Shown: positions 46,747 to 59,065, counted from the stretch's first letter. The stretch: DNA of 64,000 bases from Sipunculus nudus (GCA_026874595.1 CM049307.1:93906330-93970329), one strand, 5' to 3'. Notes: a model not told the origin generated them from the letters alone. Program-made: numbers and translations.

Positions 46747-48096
46747 CTAGAAATGAAACAAACGGAACCAAGCTCGCATAACGAAAGTGTAAACGACTAA
46801 ATTAAAGGCGTTGAAACTACTACATCAATATACATATGTTGATGTAAATCAAGATTTAGAAGAATATGGAAGTTGGTTACTTCAGAAATGACCTTTTCCA
46901 TAAAATTTAATTGCACAATATTAAAGATGTTGTCATTTCGGATTTTTAGTCTGATATATCTAAATGCATGTTGCTTTTGCTGAATGAATCCTGTTTCCCT
47001 GCGGTATAAAAAAAACATATGATGGCTAATTTCGGGAGGAAAGTTCACCAAATAGAAAAATATCAGAAGATCCCGAGATAAAATTTCACTAATGGAGCCC
47101 AGTGCAAGTGTTTTTTACTTGAGCACATGAGTAAGAAATCAGGTTTACAACGAAATAATGATAGATACCGTAATATTTTAAAGTAATTGTCATACAGTAT
47201 TAACCAATTTAACTTATTGCGAGATAAGGATCAAATATTTGTTACTACTCCAATGGGTACCTAAATATTTCTTTTTCTGTGAAATTTTCTGTCGAGGTCG
47301 GGAAAAAATAACTCGAGATATTTGTGTTGTAAAATTTTTCTCACGTTTTTCTTCCAGGTCCTGAATCGTCCTTCGTACACTGATTTGTTATAGCCTAGCT
47401 AAATTGATTTACCATGATATTATGTATTATCACTTTTTACAAATCTGCCGGGAATGTGTAACAAACGCAACACATATTTCGCTTGCGGCTTTAAAAGTCA
47501 ACAGATAAACGAAATTTAAAATCACATTAATTAAAGGGGCCCTATCACGTGTAAAGCATGTTGAATGCACATATTTTTTTTCCTTTTTTTAAATAAATTT
47601 GTACAGACAAAATATTGTCCTGAAACCGTTTGCGTACTCCTGTAAACGAGTGTTAAAAACACTGGACTACAAAAAGTGTCAATCAGGAGATTCCTGTCTG
47701 ACTTGGCTCAAACAATGTAATACATGTCTCCGCTGGCTGAAACATCGAGTGTTGGGGCTCTTTACCGGACCTCCGGTCACACGGCCTTGTTATGGTTAAA
47801 ATTCATACAAGGACTGTGTTTACCAACCCTTAGAGGCATAATAAGGTCTCGAACAGCCGTATGCAGGTATGAGACTATGTGCCTGGCTGGGTTTGCTAGG
47901 AAACTTTTGTATAAAGCCAAACTGAACTGATACGGTGAAACAATAGGAATATTATTGCTCCCGATTATGTCCCTTTAATATAATCTAGGGAATAAGATAA
48001 AAATATGTCAATATCGGAGTAAATCTAGATTAAGAATGAAACGCTGAATGGTAATATTTTCTAGCTTAAAGCATATATTATTTTTAAACATCAAAC

Positions 48097-48227
48097 CTAG
48101 AGCAATTCCTTTAGCGGCACCCATGCCCGTTCGTATCCCTCCGTCCATGTACATCTCCACTCGTCCGTTAACCGCCGCTACCACCTCACTCAATACATCG
48201 ATGGTCGCGGGAACACCGTCAAGGACT
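48097..48227 (-). pseudogene. copy B exon 4
   Basis: 131 nt, intact splice sites (acceptor tttcag, donor GTTTGA). Encodes [18 protein letters not shown] and [20 protein letters not shown]. Keeps the LDG motif missing in copy A. Its upstream intron lacks the LINE found at the same place in copy C. Confidence 0.85.
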
Positions 48228-48979
48228 CTGAAAGTGAAAGGTATACAACGAATTATTTTGCTTTTCATTGCTTAATTAGATTATATCGATCAGAAATATA
48301 AATGATTTAAGCATATTCGTATGTCATTGGTCGGTGTACGATATTACGCCACCTCAGACCAGAGAGGACTATATATACTACTTAATACATGTATTTAGTC
48401 AAATTTTATTTAAAGCCGTAGGCTAAGGATCACAATCTCTCCCAGTGGATCTCCTTTGGTTACGAGTACCCTTAAAGGTCAATGATATATTCATTTATTT
48501 AAGATTCAACATTAAAACAACCCTATACTTAAAATATATTAACTGAGGATAATATTTTGAACCTTTAATAAAAAAAGAAATCGCCGACCCCATGGTACGC
48601 AGGCTGTTTGTTTTGTTTATATCCAGGTGTTTATAACATGTGGGGCGCGAGCCAAAATAATACAAGCAAATTCATCTAAGGACATCTAGCGGCAAGTCAC
48701 ATGAACAAACGTTTTGCACAGGCTGTGTTTTTGCTACCAGTGAAATTTTAGCTTCTTCACATATGCAAACAACTATCTTCGGGCACATTGTTGTGGACAG
48801 GGACGCATGTGACGTATTCATTATCGGTGGTAAATTAACATGTTCACACATCCATCCCAGGAGCGTCAAAAATTACTTCCCAGCAGAAATAACCTAAAGT
48901 TCATTAAAATTACACACAGCAAAACCACAAATCACATAAAGCCTACATTTAAGACAGGGGAATATCTGACTTTAATATT

Positions 48980-49425
48980 AATATTTGATAAAAATTTGCA
49001 TATTGAAGTTTGCTTATACAGAAGGTAAGATTCTGGTAATTTTGTTTTGTTCAATGAAACCCAGCTTACTCATTTTCCAAAATGAGTACTTATTTTTATA
49101 ATATTTTGAAACAAAAGTATCACCATAACCGGATTCTAACAAGGATCTCACAGAAGAAATGTTCTAATAGGTTTTCTAAAACATTCTTTTTTTTAATTTA
49201 CTCTGGAATTTCTATATGCTCTGGTACCAGAGAGTAGAAAGACATGCCAGGTTTCCCTCTAGGATTTGAATTTACAGGTAAAACAAAACAACACAGCAAT
49301 GTAAGTTTTAAATAACCAAATGACAGAAAGGTCTGTCCAAATTCGGAATGGTTATTATTACTAAGCCAAAACATATACTGCAAGTCTAAGGGCTGAACGA
49401 GATGATTAAAGGGCGATACAATTAC
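48980..49425. repeat. intron 3 segment shared by copies B and C
   Basis: Noncoding sequence matching 55480-55890 in copy C intron 3 (for example 'atgccaggtttccct', 'gaaaggtctgtcca', 'aaaacatatactgc'). Another shared block is 50190-50375 against 55898-56085. It shows that B and C arose by duplication of the whole gene region. Confidence 0.75.
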
Positions 49426-49453
49426 GGCGAGTACTTTCTTTTATGTCGATAAA

Positions 49454-50112
49454 CCACAGGCGCTTGAATCGCTATTTGTGTTGATCTTGGTTTAAATAGT
49501 GTTCAATTTACCTTAACAACAATCCCCTACCGTTTAATGAGCTTTAAACCATGTTATATCGTTTGCCGGTACTTCTTTATATAATAGATACACAAGGCCG
49601 GCTTCCAAGTCTGCGGACGAGTCTGTATCCATTAAGCGACGAACAGACAGATTTATCCCAGATTACTATTTCCATCATTATCAACCAATCAGGTGTTAGG
49701 TTCCAGGGGGGAATCCTTACTGCTGACCAAGATACATGGGGATTTCCTTGTTTGAGGTAACAGCTGCTTAATGGATGCAGACTAGTTACAAATAAGAGCT
49801 CATTACACGTGGTACACTGTGTGTATTGGAATTGTTGATGCTTTTATAGAAAGAAGAACTGGCCATTTGACCACTGTAAGTTTCTTTCCTCGAAAATCTT
49901 TGAAATATTTGGGAATTTCCATTGATTTCTTGTATCATCGCCTACCCGTCCGCAGACTTGGATGCCGGCCTTGTGTATCTATTATATAAACAAGTACCGG
50001 CCAACGATATAACATGGTTTAAAGCTCATTAAACGGTAGGGGATTGTTGTTAAGGTAAATTGAACACTATTTAAACCAAGATCAACACAAATAGCGATTC
50101 AAGCGCCTGTGG
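49454..50112. mobile_element. 659-bp foldback element in intron 3 of copy B
   Basis: Long terminal inverted repeats of ~170 bp: 49454-49622 (CCACAGGCGCTTGAATCGCT...) is the near-exact reverse complement of 49947-50112. Both ends are flanked by ATAAA (49449-49453 and 50113-50117), a likely 5-bp target-site duplication. The interior has no transposase and contains a second, shorter inverted pair. A non-autonomous foldback/MITE. Confidence 0.85.
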
Positions 50113-50443
50113 ATAAACGTTTAGCCCCTGAGCACGTCATAGTGACTTGACTTAGTGCTTGTCATAAACGGACCAAATGTGTCAGTGAGGGCCTACAGAG
50201 AGTGACTTTATTTTTCGCCCGGCCCCAGGACAGTCTACTTTACCACAGGGGTAGTCTATCAATGGGTCAGTCCACTTACAGTTAAGATGGGTGGTAGATG
50301 AGTCTGACGTCGTATACACATACACCGTCATCTCTGACATGACATGCATCAGTGTACACAGTACATGGGTTAAAATAAAGGGTTGTTGTGTGAGTATGAT
50401 TCCGTAATTTGAACTAGCAGACCTGTTAAAATGAACATCTCAC

Positions 50444-50934
50444 CTGCCGCCGTGATTTGACACTAACACAGCGTCAGCTCCAGCTATGGCGGCCATTTTT
50501 GCGTCCTCGCCTCGCAGGACCCCTTTCACGATGATTTGCAGTTTCGTCTGCTTACGTAACCATGACAACTGATCCCACGTTTATCCAGAGTTCACCATTT
50601 GTTTTTTTAATGCTTTCGTGTCATTGTAAAAATTCACAGTTTCAGATATTCTGTGTAGTTGATCAGACCTTTCGTAACGGCATATCGGATTGCATAAACT
50701 GCTCGGTCAATAGTTACAACCAGACCTGAAAACCCAGCCAGCTCAGCTCTCCGCACTAAATTCAACGTCACTTCCGGAAGTCCATATAAATAAATATGTT
50801 GCCAGTATCTGCCACCAGGTGCCGCTGCAGCGTTATCTTCTATTTTAACCGTGGACGCAGCACTGAATGCAGCAACGATATTTCTAGATCTGGCTGTTCT
50901 TGCTGTTGCGTTTTTTCCTTCCGGTGTTACAAAT
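50444..50934 (-). pseudogene. copy B exon 3, frameshift and nonsense
   Basis: Acceptor ttccag, donor GTGAGA. Open from FVTPEGKNATARTARSRN to YTEYLKL, then TGA. Homology to copy C resumes in another frame, with a TAA at 50581-50583 before TWDQLSWLRKQTKLQIIVKG. Retains the Lys of VKG and SNHGG. Confidence 0.85.
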
Positions 50935-51239
50935 CTGGAAAAAAACATTGAAAGAGGTGGTGTATTCATTCAGATCTGACTGTTTCTTGAGTATTAAATT
51001 AAAAGTGTCGTTAAGACTGCAAAATTGTGAAACAATAATTTCAGATAACAAGGTAAGATAAATGAAGTAAATAAAACGGGATTATTATTCTTTTTTTTTT
51101 TATTTTGTGTATGGTTGTCGGGGAATTCAACAAGTAAATGATGTTTAATATTCGAGGTTAAACTTCCAGGAACAATTTACAGAAACGACTGGATTGGTTA
51201 TTTCTAAATGTTATTTTCTTTAAAAGTATTTATACATAC

Positions 51240-51410
51240 CCGTGGTAAGCAGTTTGGGTTATTCCAATGGGACACGGGACCACGGGACCGAGTTTGGTGG
51301 TGCTGGTGATGGCGCCAGCTACACCTCGGAGCATGTGTGGCCGCAAACGATACCTGGACAAAGCGGCCTCGTTTTCACGCTTCGTCTGCTCTTTTATGGC
51401 ACCTAACCCT
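51240..51410 (-). pseudogene. copy B exon 2, 3' part
   Basis: Encodes LGAIKEQTKRENEAALSRYRL, then RPHMLRGVAGAITSTTKLG and VVPCPIGITQTAYH; donor GTATGT (phase 2). Upstream of 51410 the sequence no longer resembles exon 2 of A or C, so this is the duplication breakpoint. Confidence 0.8.
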
Positions 51411-51761
51411 TTTATTACGCTAGACAATGAGTGACCAGTTCTGTCAACAACTGGAAGGATTGACATTGCTTGTAGTTTATCGTACTCTGTGCAACACTCT
51501 ATATCAGTCAGACTGGTAGAGCATGTAGGAACACGTCGGCACGTGCTCTACTATTATTTATGTGTGTATGCCAGCATTATATATATAGAAGTAAGATTAT
51601 GACATAGTCCAGGGGCTGCCGCCTCATATTTCCGCTTAGTTCCAACCTTACCTCAGGAGAAATTGTAATAGCATCAAACACCCACGTTCTGAGATGGTTA
51701 GGTTTGCCGCTCAGCTTGGAATACCCCCCGCCCCTTCCCTCCAAGAACCAGCCCTCTTTTG

Positions 51762-52570
51762 AATATGTAACAAGGCCAACCAACCGTGGCAGATCATGTA
51801 TATGAATGTCATGCAGAGTTTGGACTGAAGAACAAATTCTTTTTTTTTAACAAACGGTGGTGATATCGATATTTGCAGTTATCCGCCAGATTGCAAACCG
51901 ATTTCTTTGTGAATCCTAACAACGTATGTCATTATATTATTGTTTTAAAAATAGTAATCAAAAAAGTTTCAAAAATCAGTTAACATATCATAATGTCATA
52001 TTATTATACACGATCTGTCATATTATTATACATCTATTTACCATAACAAATTCATGCAGAGTTTGGACTGAAGAACAAATTCTTTTTTTTTTAACAAACG
52101 GTGGTGATATCGATATTTGAGCCAAATTGCAAACCGATTTCTTTGTGAATCCTAACAACGTATGTCATAATATTATTGTTTTTAAAAATAGTAATCAAAA
52201 AGTTTCAAATATCAGTTAACATATCATAATGTCATATTATTATACACGATCTGTCATATTATTATACATCTATTTACCATAACAAATTTAGAATATTGTT
52301 ATCTATATAAATATTAATATAATCATAATATGTAACAAGACCCGTTTAACATACTATACTATGAAATAATAATTTATATCATATATTTATCATATTATGA
52401 ATATGTAACAAGGCCAACCAACCGTGGCAGATCATGTATATGAATGTCATGCAGAGTTTGGACTGAAGAACAAATTCTTTTTTTTTTAACAAACGGTGGT
52501 GATAACGATATTTGCAGTTATACGCCAGATTGCAAACCGATTTCTTTGTGAATCCTAACAACGTATGTCA
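51762..52570. repeat. ~240-bp tandem repeat between copies B and C
   Basis: The block starting 'atgcagagtttggactgaag' occurs at about 51810, 52052 and 52450. The first two are full ~240-bp units in tandem, each ending with 'tatttaccataacaaatt'. The third is partial and preceded by a copy of 51762-51810. It fills the place where the first exon of copy B would be expected. Confidence 0.8.
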
Positions 52571-52572
52571 TA

Positions 52573-52585
52573 ATATATATATATA

Positions 52586-52622
<37 letters not shown>
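52573..52622. repeat. TA microsatellite
   Basis: (TA)n immediately downstream (minus-strand sense) of the copy C stop codon region. Confidence 0.85.
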
Positions 52623-52624
<2 letters not shown>

Positions 52625-52750
52625 AAGAACAATGAGATACATGTACTTCAATTAGTAAAAGGATCCTTCAACATACTCCCTCTTTTGAAGATAAATTCAC
52701 GCCACTGGCCAAATTTATTACATTCTGATATTGGATCTCTTATTGACTTC

Positions 52751-52957
52751 TTATAAAGCAGAGCATGTTTTGCCCACACATGACGGTGGTGTTATAATGA
52801 CAGATGGGTCCAATGTGTGGGGTCGGTCAGCTCCGAGGAGTTGCATGGTGTTTAGGAATTCTTTCTGTAGGATATCGAGGATCTTCTCCACCCCTTCCTG
52901 ACCGCTGTGGGCGAGTCCGTACCAAACCGGACGTCCAATAAACACAGCAGGGGGGGC
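52751..52957 (-). pseudogene. copy C exon 5, frameshift at its start
   Basis: After acceptor tttaag the C run (plus-strand G 52950-52956) is one base too long to keep phase with exon 4. Past it the frame is clean: AVFIGRPVWYGLAHSGQEG, VEKILDILQKEFLNTMQLLG, ADRPHTLDPS, ending CVGKTCSAL and TAA at 52751-52753. No canonical peroxisomal tripeptide. Confidence 0.85.
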
Positions 52958-53782
52958 CTTAAAATGAATGATACAAACAGAAGCTCGCATAACGAAAACG
53001 GTTAACGATTCAATTCAATTAAAATACAAGGTAAGGTGTTATTCAAGATATGAAAAATGGTAATGTTGCGGAACTTGAGAAATGACCAATTTTCAAAAAA
53101 TTTGATTGCAAAAAAAGGATTTTTTTACCAAAGCGGTCTGATCCATTTAACACATGTTGCTCTTGCTGACTTGTATCCTTGTATTCATATGATGGCTGAT
53201 TTAGGACATAGATTGAAAACTTGATATCTCGATATATTATATCGGGATAAAATTTCACCAAAAAACATCTCAAGATCTGGGGATAAAATTTTACTGATGG
53301 AGCCCGGTGCAAGCTTTTTTCCACTTCAGTACAGGAGTAAAAACAGTTTTACAACGACATAATGACAGCTACTCTAATATTTAAAAGTTATTATCATACA
53401 GTATTAACCTGTTTAATTTTTTTCGAGATAAGGAATAAATATTTGTTACTACTCCATCGGCTATTTAAATAATTTATTTCTGTGAATTTATCATCCGTAT
53501 AATAAAGTATTATTGTCTCGCGCAAATTGATGTACTATGATATAATATAGTATCACTTTTTACGGGAATGTGTAACAAACGCAACACGTATTTTGCTGGC
53601 GGCTTAACATTTACTGGTAGAGGACAAGTCAACAGATTAACGAAAGTTAAACTCATATTAATTTTATCGAGCGGGAAAAAAGAGAACATATTTTGTCAAT
53701 ATCGTTGTCAACATAAAGAATAAAACGCTGAATGATAATATTTTCCATCTTAAATCATATATTTATTTTTAAAACGTCAAAC

Positions 53783-53913
53783 CTAGAGCGATTGCTTTAG
53801 CGGCGTCCATGCCCGTCCGTATCCCTCCGTCCATGTACACCTCCACACTTCCGTTAACCGCTGCTACCACCTCACTCAAGACGTCGGTGGTCGCTGGAAC
53901 ACCATCAAGAAGT
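53783..53913 (-). CDS. copy C exon 4
   Basis: 131 nt, frame open: [39 protein letters not shown]. Acceptor cacttccag preceded by a TTC run that is the tail of an inserted LINE; donor GTTTGA. Confidence 0.9.
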
Positions 53914-53925
53914 CTGGAAGTGAAA

Positions 53926-54830
53926 AGAAGAAGAAGAAGAAGAAGAAATTTATTGTAGAAAAAGGCCTTGTGGCCCATGGTACAAATATAAACATAAATA
54001 AATGCAATTGAACAATAAACATGTAACATGATAACATGCAGTTAATACATACATATAAACATGGTTGTGTTACCTGCTGTTGTGTTGTTTCATAATCATA
54101 AAGTTTCTGTCACATCAAGTTCTTTCTTTAATTTGTTAACCTGAAATAAATATTTAGCTACATTCAAAAGGACATTAAAAGACTGAGTTTTTAATAGCTT
54201 AATTAAACCATATATATTTTTTGGAATTTCCTTGAAAGATGTAAAAAATTCTTTTCTGATATTTTCATATCTAGAGCAATAAAATAAAACATGTATCTCA
54301 TCTTCAACCTCATCTTGGTCACACATTTTACAGATCCTCATTTCTCTGGGTACATTATATCTCCTTCCAATTTCAATTTCATAGCAATGGTCACTTAATC
54401 TAAATTTTGATAAAGCCTGTCTGTATACAGATGCCATATTATATAAATATTTTTCTGGTTCTATTGCTGATTTAATTTCACTATATATACTAAGCTTAGA
54501 TTTACTTTGGATTTCTGCTAACATTTCTTGCTGGCTATTGTCTTTAACCCTTTGTACAAACATATTCACAAACATTTTTCTGTCACCTACACTTTGCTCA
54601 AGCCATACAAAACTAAAACCATATCTGCTTAACAGCAGTTTTATATCTGTCACCCATGTGCTTCTTCCTATATCATCTAATTGTTTGAGAGTGTTATAAC
54701 ATAATCTTGGGTATCTAGAATTTTTCATTGAGATAATTTTTAACCAATAACTTATACATCTTTTAAAATATATACAGTGTAGAGGGTACCTTCCACATTC
54801 TAATATGGTGAAAAGTATAACGAGTCTTTT
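53926..54830 (-). mobile_element. 5'-truncated LINE inside copy C intron 3
   Basis: Minus-strand element ending in an AATAAA followed by a (TTC)n tail (plus-strand GAA run 53927-53947), ~12 bases upstream of the exon 4 acceptor. Copy B lacks it at the same site: in B the intron sequence 'attatatcgat' follows exon 4 after ~50 bases, in C after ~940. It contains only the C-terminal end of ORF2, as usual for dead-on-arrival LINE insertions. Confidence 0.8.
54096..54728 (-). pseudogene. LINE ORF2 C-terminal fragment (210 residues)
   Basis: Open frame typical of the region after the reverse transcriptase in CR1/L2/jockey-like LINEs: YRQALSKFRLSDHCYEIEIG, RREMRICKMC-like zinc module with C-x2-C...H-x5-C (CKMCDQDEVEDEIHVLFYC), then a helical tail. 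No RT catalytic motif is included, and reading upstream meets stops near 54750, so it is a truncated remnant and not a host gene. Confidence 0.75.
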
Positions 54831-56549
54831 TTGTATTTGTAAGAAGCTTACTGAGATTATATCGATTTGAAATATAGTTGACCTGCCATCTTTTTAACAT
54901 ATTCGCATGTTATTGGTGGGTGTACGATATAACGAACCCGAGACCATAGACGACTATTTCGACTTGCATATATAGTTTAATTTTATTTAAAGCCGTAGGC
55001 TAAGGATCACAACTCCCCAGTGGGTCTCCTTTGACCACGTGATCCATTAAAGGACAATGATACGTTTATTCATTTAAGGGTTTAAATTGAAGCAGCCAGA
55101 TACTTGATATATATTAACCATTTAACATTATAAGAAAATGATTTGAACATATAACAAAAAATTTGCTTGACAGGAGCCTTGCCAAGAGGGGCTGCAGGGG
55201 ATCATACCCCTCCTCCCCTTCGCCTCAAGTACTTCCCGTCCTCAAAGGAATTTTACTTATTATAGTCAAATAATGACCAATCATGAAATTCTTGTCACTG
55301 GTTTTCGCAGATTATGATTTATTTCAATATAAATATTTATTTTTGATCTTGCAAAAATTATATATTTTTTTATTTATCCATCTTGTACAACTAATATCTC
55401 TTATTAGAATTAAAACGTGTTATATATGTTGACTTGATCTATTTCCTCCATCAGTCCCGGATTGGCATTTTGCAGTTTTCTTATAAGGTAGGTACAATTC
55501 TGCTCACTTTGTTGTGCTTAATAATAAAACCAGCTAACTCATTTTCCTACCAAAAAAAAAATGATTTTTTATAATATTATGAAACAAGATAAATCACCTG
55601 AACTGGAATTCTAACCAGGATATCAAAGAAGACATGTTCTGATTTTTTTTAATATACTGTGGTATATCTAAGTTTTACGTATATGTGCTGGTACCAAAAC
55701 CAAGAAGAGGAACCCATGCCAGGTTTCCCTTTAAGATTTTATCCTCTGAAGAATAAAACACCACAGCAATATAAGTTTTCAATTACAAAAGGAGAGAAAG
55801 GTCTGTCCAGATTTGGAATGTTTGTTATTACTAAGTCAAAACATATACTGCCAGTCTGTGGGTTGAGCGTGATCATTAAAAGAGCGATACAATCGCCCTA
55901 GAGAAAGTGAGTTTATTTTCGCCCGGCCCAAGGGCAGCCTCTTTTACCATAGGGGTATCCTTTTTACGGGTCAGTCCACTTACAGCTAAGAGGGGTGGTA
56001 GGTAGCTCTGATGTCTTACACACACACAGTAATCTCCGACAAGATATGCTTCAGTGTGTTCAGAACATGAATAACAAAGGCGCATGGGTCATGACGCTCA
56101 GCTGTCAAGTATGACCTGCGACATCATGGGCTGAGATTCGCAACTTCAAGTCAAACTTTTTGAAGAACCTATTTGCAAATTTTGTTGAAAGTTTCTACGA
56201 TGACAGAAATATATATCACATATGTCTGGTTAAAACAAAGTGACTTGGGGGTTGAGACAACAAGCATGGTTGTTGATCTATCAGGAACTAATCCCAAAGC
56301 CTGCTTAATACCTGTCAGTTTCAAAAGGAACACCACACAGGCAAAATATAAGATCGACATGTAGCATAAAATCAATGAAATCCATGCAAGAATTATCGAA
56401 GAAAAGAAATGCAGAAAGCATCAATAAGAGTCTTAAAACAAATAAAGCCATCCTAAATCCAGTTACAGTCGCACATATTATCTGAACAATCACTTGTCCG
56501 TACATCCGCTGATTTGTACGAAGCCCAGGAGACGACATGGTGAAAAATA

Positions 56550-56755
56550 TTTATTAATTCGTGCGGACGAATTACTAACCCGTGCGCACGAATTACTATT
56601 TCATTGCCACGATTTACTAATTCGTGCGCACGAATTACTAATTCGTGCGCACGAATTACTCCGTGTGCAAAAAAATAAATTTCCAAGGTGGAAAAAATAT
56701 TTATTAATTAGTGCGCACGAATTACTAATCCGTGCGCACGAATTACTAGGTGTGA
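56550..56755. repeat. ~21-bp minisatellite built on an 18-bp palindrome
   Basis: Units of AATTCGTGCGCACGAATT plus ACT. Each unit contains a perfect 18-bp palindrome with the GTGCGCAC core. About eight full or partial units, with a break at 56664-56708. One more isolated unit lies at 57919-57937. In intron 3 of copy C. Confidence 0.85.
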
Positions 56756-56935
56756 AAAATATATTTCCAAGGAGGAAAAATATGTTTTTCAATAGGTTAA
56801 CAAAGTAGCCGATAAGGCTAATGCAACTGCTCTCCTGCATATAAATGAAAAGAAAGTGAAAAATTAACATGACTGTATATTTGTATATATAAATGATCAG
56901 ATTAGAAAAGTACACATATATTCACACACGATAAG

Positions 56936-56986
<51 letters not shown>

Positions 56987-56988
56987 TA
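56936..56988. repeat. TA then GA microsatellite
   Basis: (TA)n followed directly by (GA)n, the same composite found at 8654-8712 in the duplicated unit. Confidence 0.85.
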
Positions 56989-58214
56989 CATAAAATACGT
57001 TAATACAGATTGACATTCTACATATACTGATACTTATACATATTTTATTACTGGTAGGAGTAATACAATATAAATAAACGTCTCAGTCCATATCGAGCAT
57101 ATCAATTAGATTATAACTATCAGTCTTTCCAATTGAAAATAGGTATTGATTTAAGTAACTGGCACCAAGTCGTAACCAAGTATGGATCATTGTCGCAATA
57201 ATAACTGTATATTTCTCGAGAGGCAGGGTTTAAATAGTCACGAACATTTCCTTAAAGGAACCGATTGAAGTAGACTGAATTATAGGAAACTGTTCAAAAG
57301 TTATCAGGCTATTGAAAGGAAAGAAAAGAAAATTGGAAGGAAAGAAAAGCGACAGTCCTTCCGTGTGAACCTCGGTATCTTTAGCAAATGCGATTTGCGC
57401 GGACTGCATAGGGCTGAGCATGAGACAGAGTCTGAGTTAATATATTAGCAAATAATCTGGAGCTAGTCATTTCATAAAATATGAATTGTATAGCCAGCTC
57501 TCTTCTTATTTTTATACTTGACCATTATAGCTCTTTTACCATAGCCCTAGTGCTGGAAGTCGAGAGCGCTCCAGTACACGTTAAACATGCTTTCCGTTGT
57601 ATACTCTCCAGCTGGTATGACTGTCTGACAGACAATTGTTAAATATTAAAACACCACACTCCAGTACTAAACGTATTAATGATTTATACATATGATCTAA
57701 CACTTTCATAGAGAAATGGAATTTACATTTTTTTTTCAAAATTTCGAAACGCTTATTTGCTTTCAAACATATCATGTTTATGTGTTACTGTCAGGAAAGC
57801 GAATCACAAATATGACATGAGAATTTCTGTGAACTTCATTTCACTTAGTTTATGTGTAATTTGCAATTTAGCATCATCGTCAATGGCGATTGAGAACTGT
57901 AATTGTAGTAACTGTAGTAATTCGTGCGCACGGATAAGTAATTATTGGCCTTAAGTAATTATTGGCCTTAATACAATACTCTCATAGTCTTACAGCCTGG
58001 CCGAAGCATTCAGTAATACATTTACTGTATGAATATTTTTGTTATGCACTAATGATGTCTTTATCATGTAATGTTCTGATACAAAATTGAGTCATATATC
58101 ACAAGTGTCGCTAAAAATTACGACCACACAGTGAGATGTACCGGTTGGAGTGTAATGGTTATATATACAAGAAAAATAGAGATGGTCTACAAAGAAAGCT
58201 TTTTTTTATTGTGA

Positions 58215-59065
58215 ACATACATGACCTATGACCTTGGCCTTTTGCCCACATATCAATTTGATTCTCTCAAGAGTGATGGGTAACTACAAACTAATTTTAA
58301 CTGGAGTAACCTCTGGTCAACCAATGTGTGAATAACTTTGACCTGTAACCTCCTGACCAACTGACCCCACAATCAATAAGTTATTTCTTCAAGCCAAATG
58401 ACCCATAAATATGAAGTTTGAATCAAATTAGGCGATGCATGGATGAGGCATATTTGAAAGACAGAAGGTTTAGTGTGAACAGTTGTAGCTTGAAATATGT
58501 TCACAGGCATTTGGAAGAGTTTAGTAATGTGACCTTGACCTCGGACCTTTTGAACTAAACATCAATAGGGTTCTCCCACTATTGGTATGTAAGCCATATA
58601 TGACGGATGGAAGGTACAGGTTGAAAAGTTTGCCTTAAAATGACTCCACACAAGAAGTGGGTGCTGTGACCATGACCTTTGACCTAAAAATTAACAGGTC
58701 CTTTCACCTGAAGACAGAGAAGCGCTATGTCAATGCTGGAAGGTCTGGGAAAAAGTCTAGCTTGAAATCTGTCAACAACCTTTTTAAAGAAGTGGATCCT
58801 GTGATCTTAACCTTTGACCTTGTGACCTCAAAATCTATAGGATTCTTCTCCAACTTGGTTTGTGAGCCGTATGTGAAAGTTAGAAGGTTTGGGAGAGTAT
58901 AAGTGGCAGTGACCTAATTTCAGGTTTGCAAGGAGATCTTTCTAGAACCCCTAAGACTGGATAGGGTACATGATCTTAGCCCTTACACTTACGATTTGTG
59001 CCCAGCTAACGGCAGGGGGGACAGACGGAAGGACGACGGACGAAGACCCATCGCTATAGCACAGC
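58215..59065. repeat. divergent ~140-170-bp 'tgaccttgacc' modules
   Basis: Modules sharing 'gtgaccttgacctttgacct', 'atcaataggttcttctccc' and 'gtaagccatatgtgaaggatggaaggt' at about 58225, 58390, 58530, 58660 and 58800. The set ends with 'acagacggaaggacgacgg' at 59030. Part of copy C intron 3. Confidence 0.6.

Larger units (their letters stand above)
46540..51410 (-). pseudogene. HAO-like 2-hydroxyacid oxidase, copy B (5'-truncated, multiply disabled)
   Basis: Minus-strand paralogue most similar to copy C. Remaining exons: partial exon 2 (51240-51410), exon 3 (50444-50934), exon 4 (48097-48227), exon 5 (46540-46746). Homology to copy C exon 2 stops near 51410, so the first ~30 codons of exon 2, with the active-site Tyr, and the membrane-anchor exon are missing. 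Other lesions: exon 3 is 491 nt against 492 in C and stops at TGA 50634-50636; in the restored frame a Gln codon is TAA at 50581-50583; exon 5 has an extra base in the C run at 46680-46685. Intron 3 is interrupted by a 659-bp foldback element. Clearly a pseudogene. Confidence 0.85.

Noticed and set aside
54096-54728. Host gene with a zinc finger (210-residue open frame)
   Set aside because: The sequence and its TTC-tailed 3' end identify a truncated LINE ORF2 C-terminus, absent from the paralogous intron in copy B.
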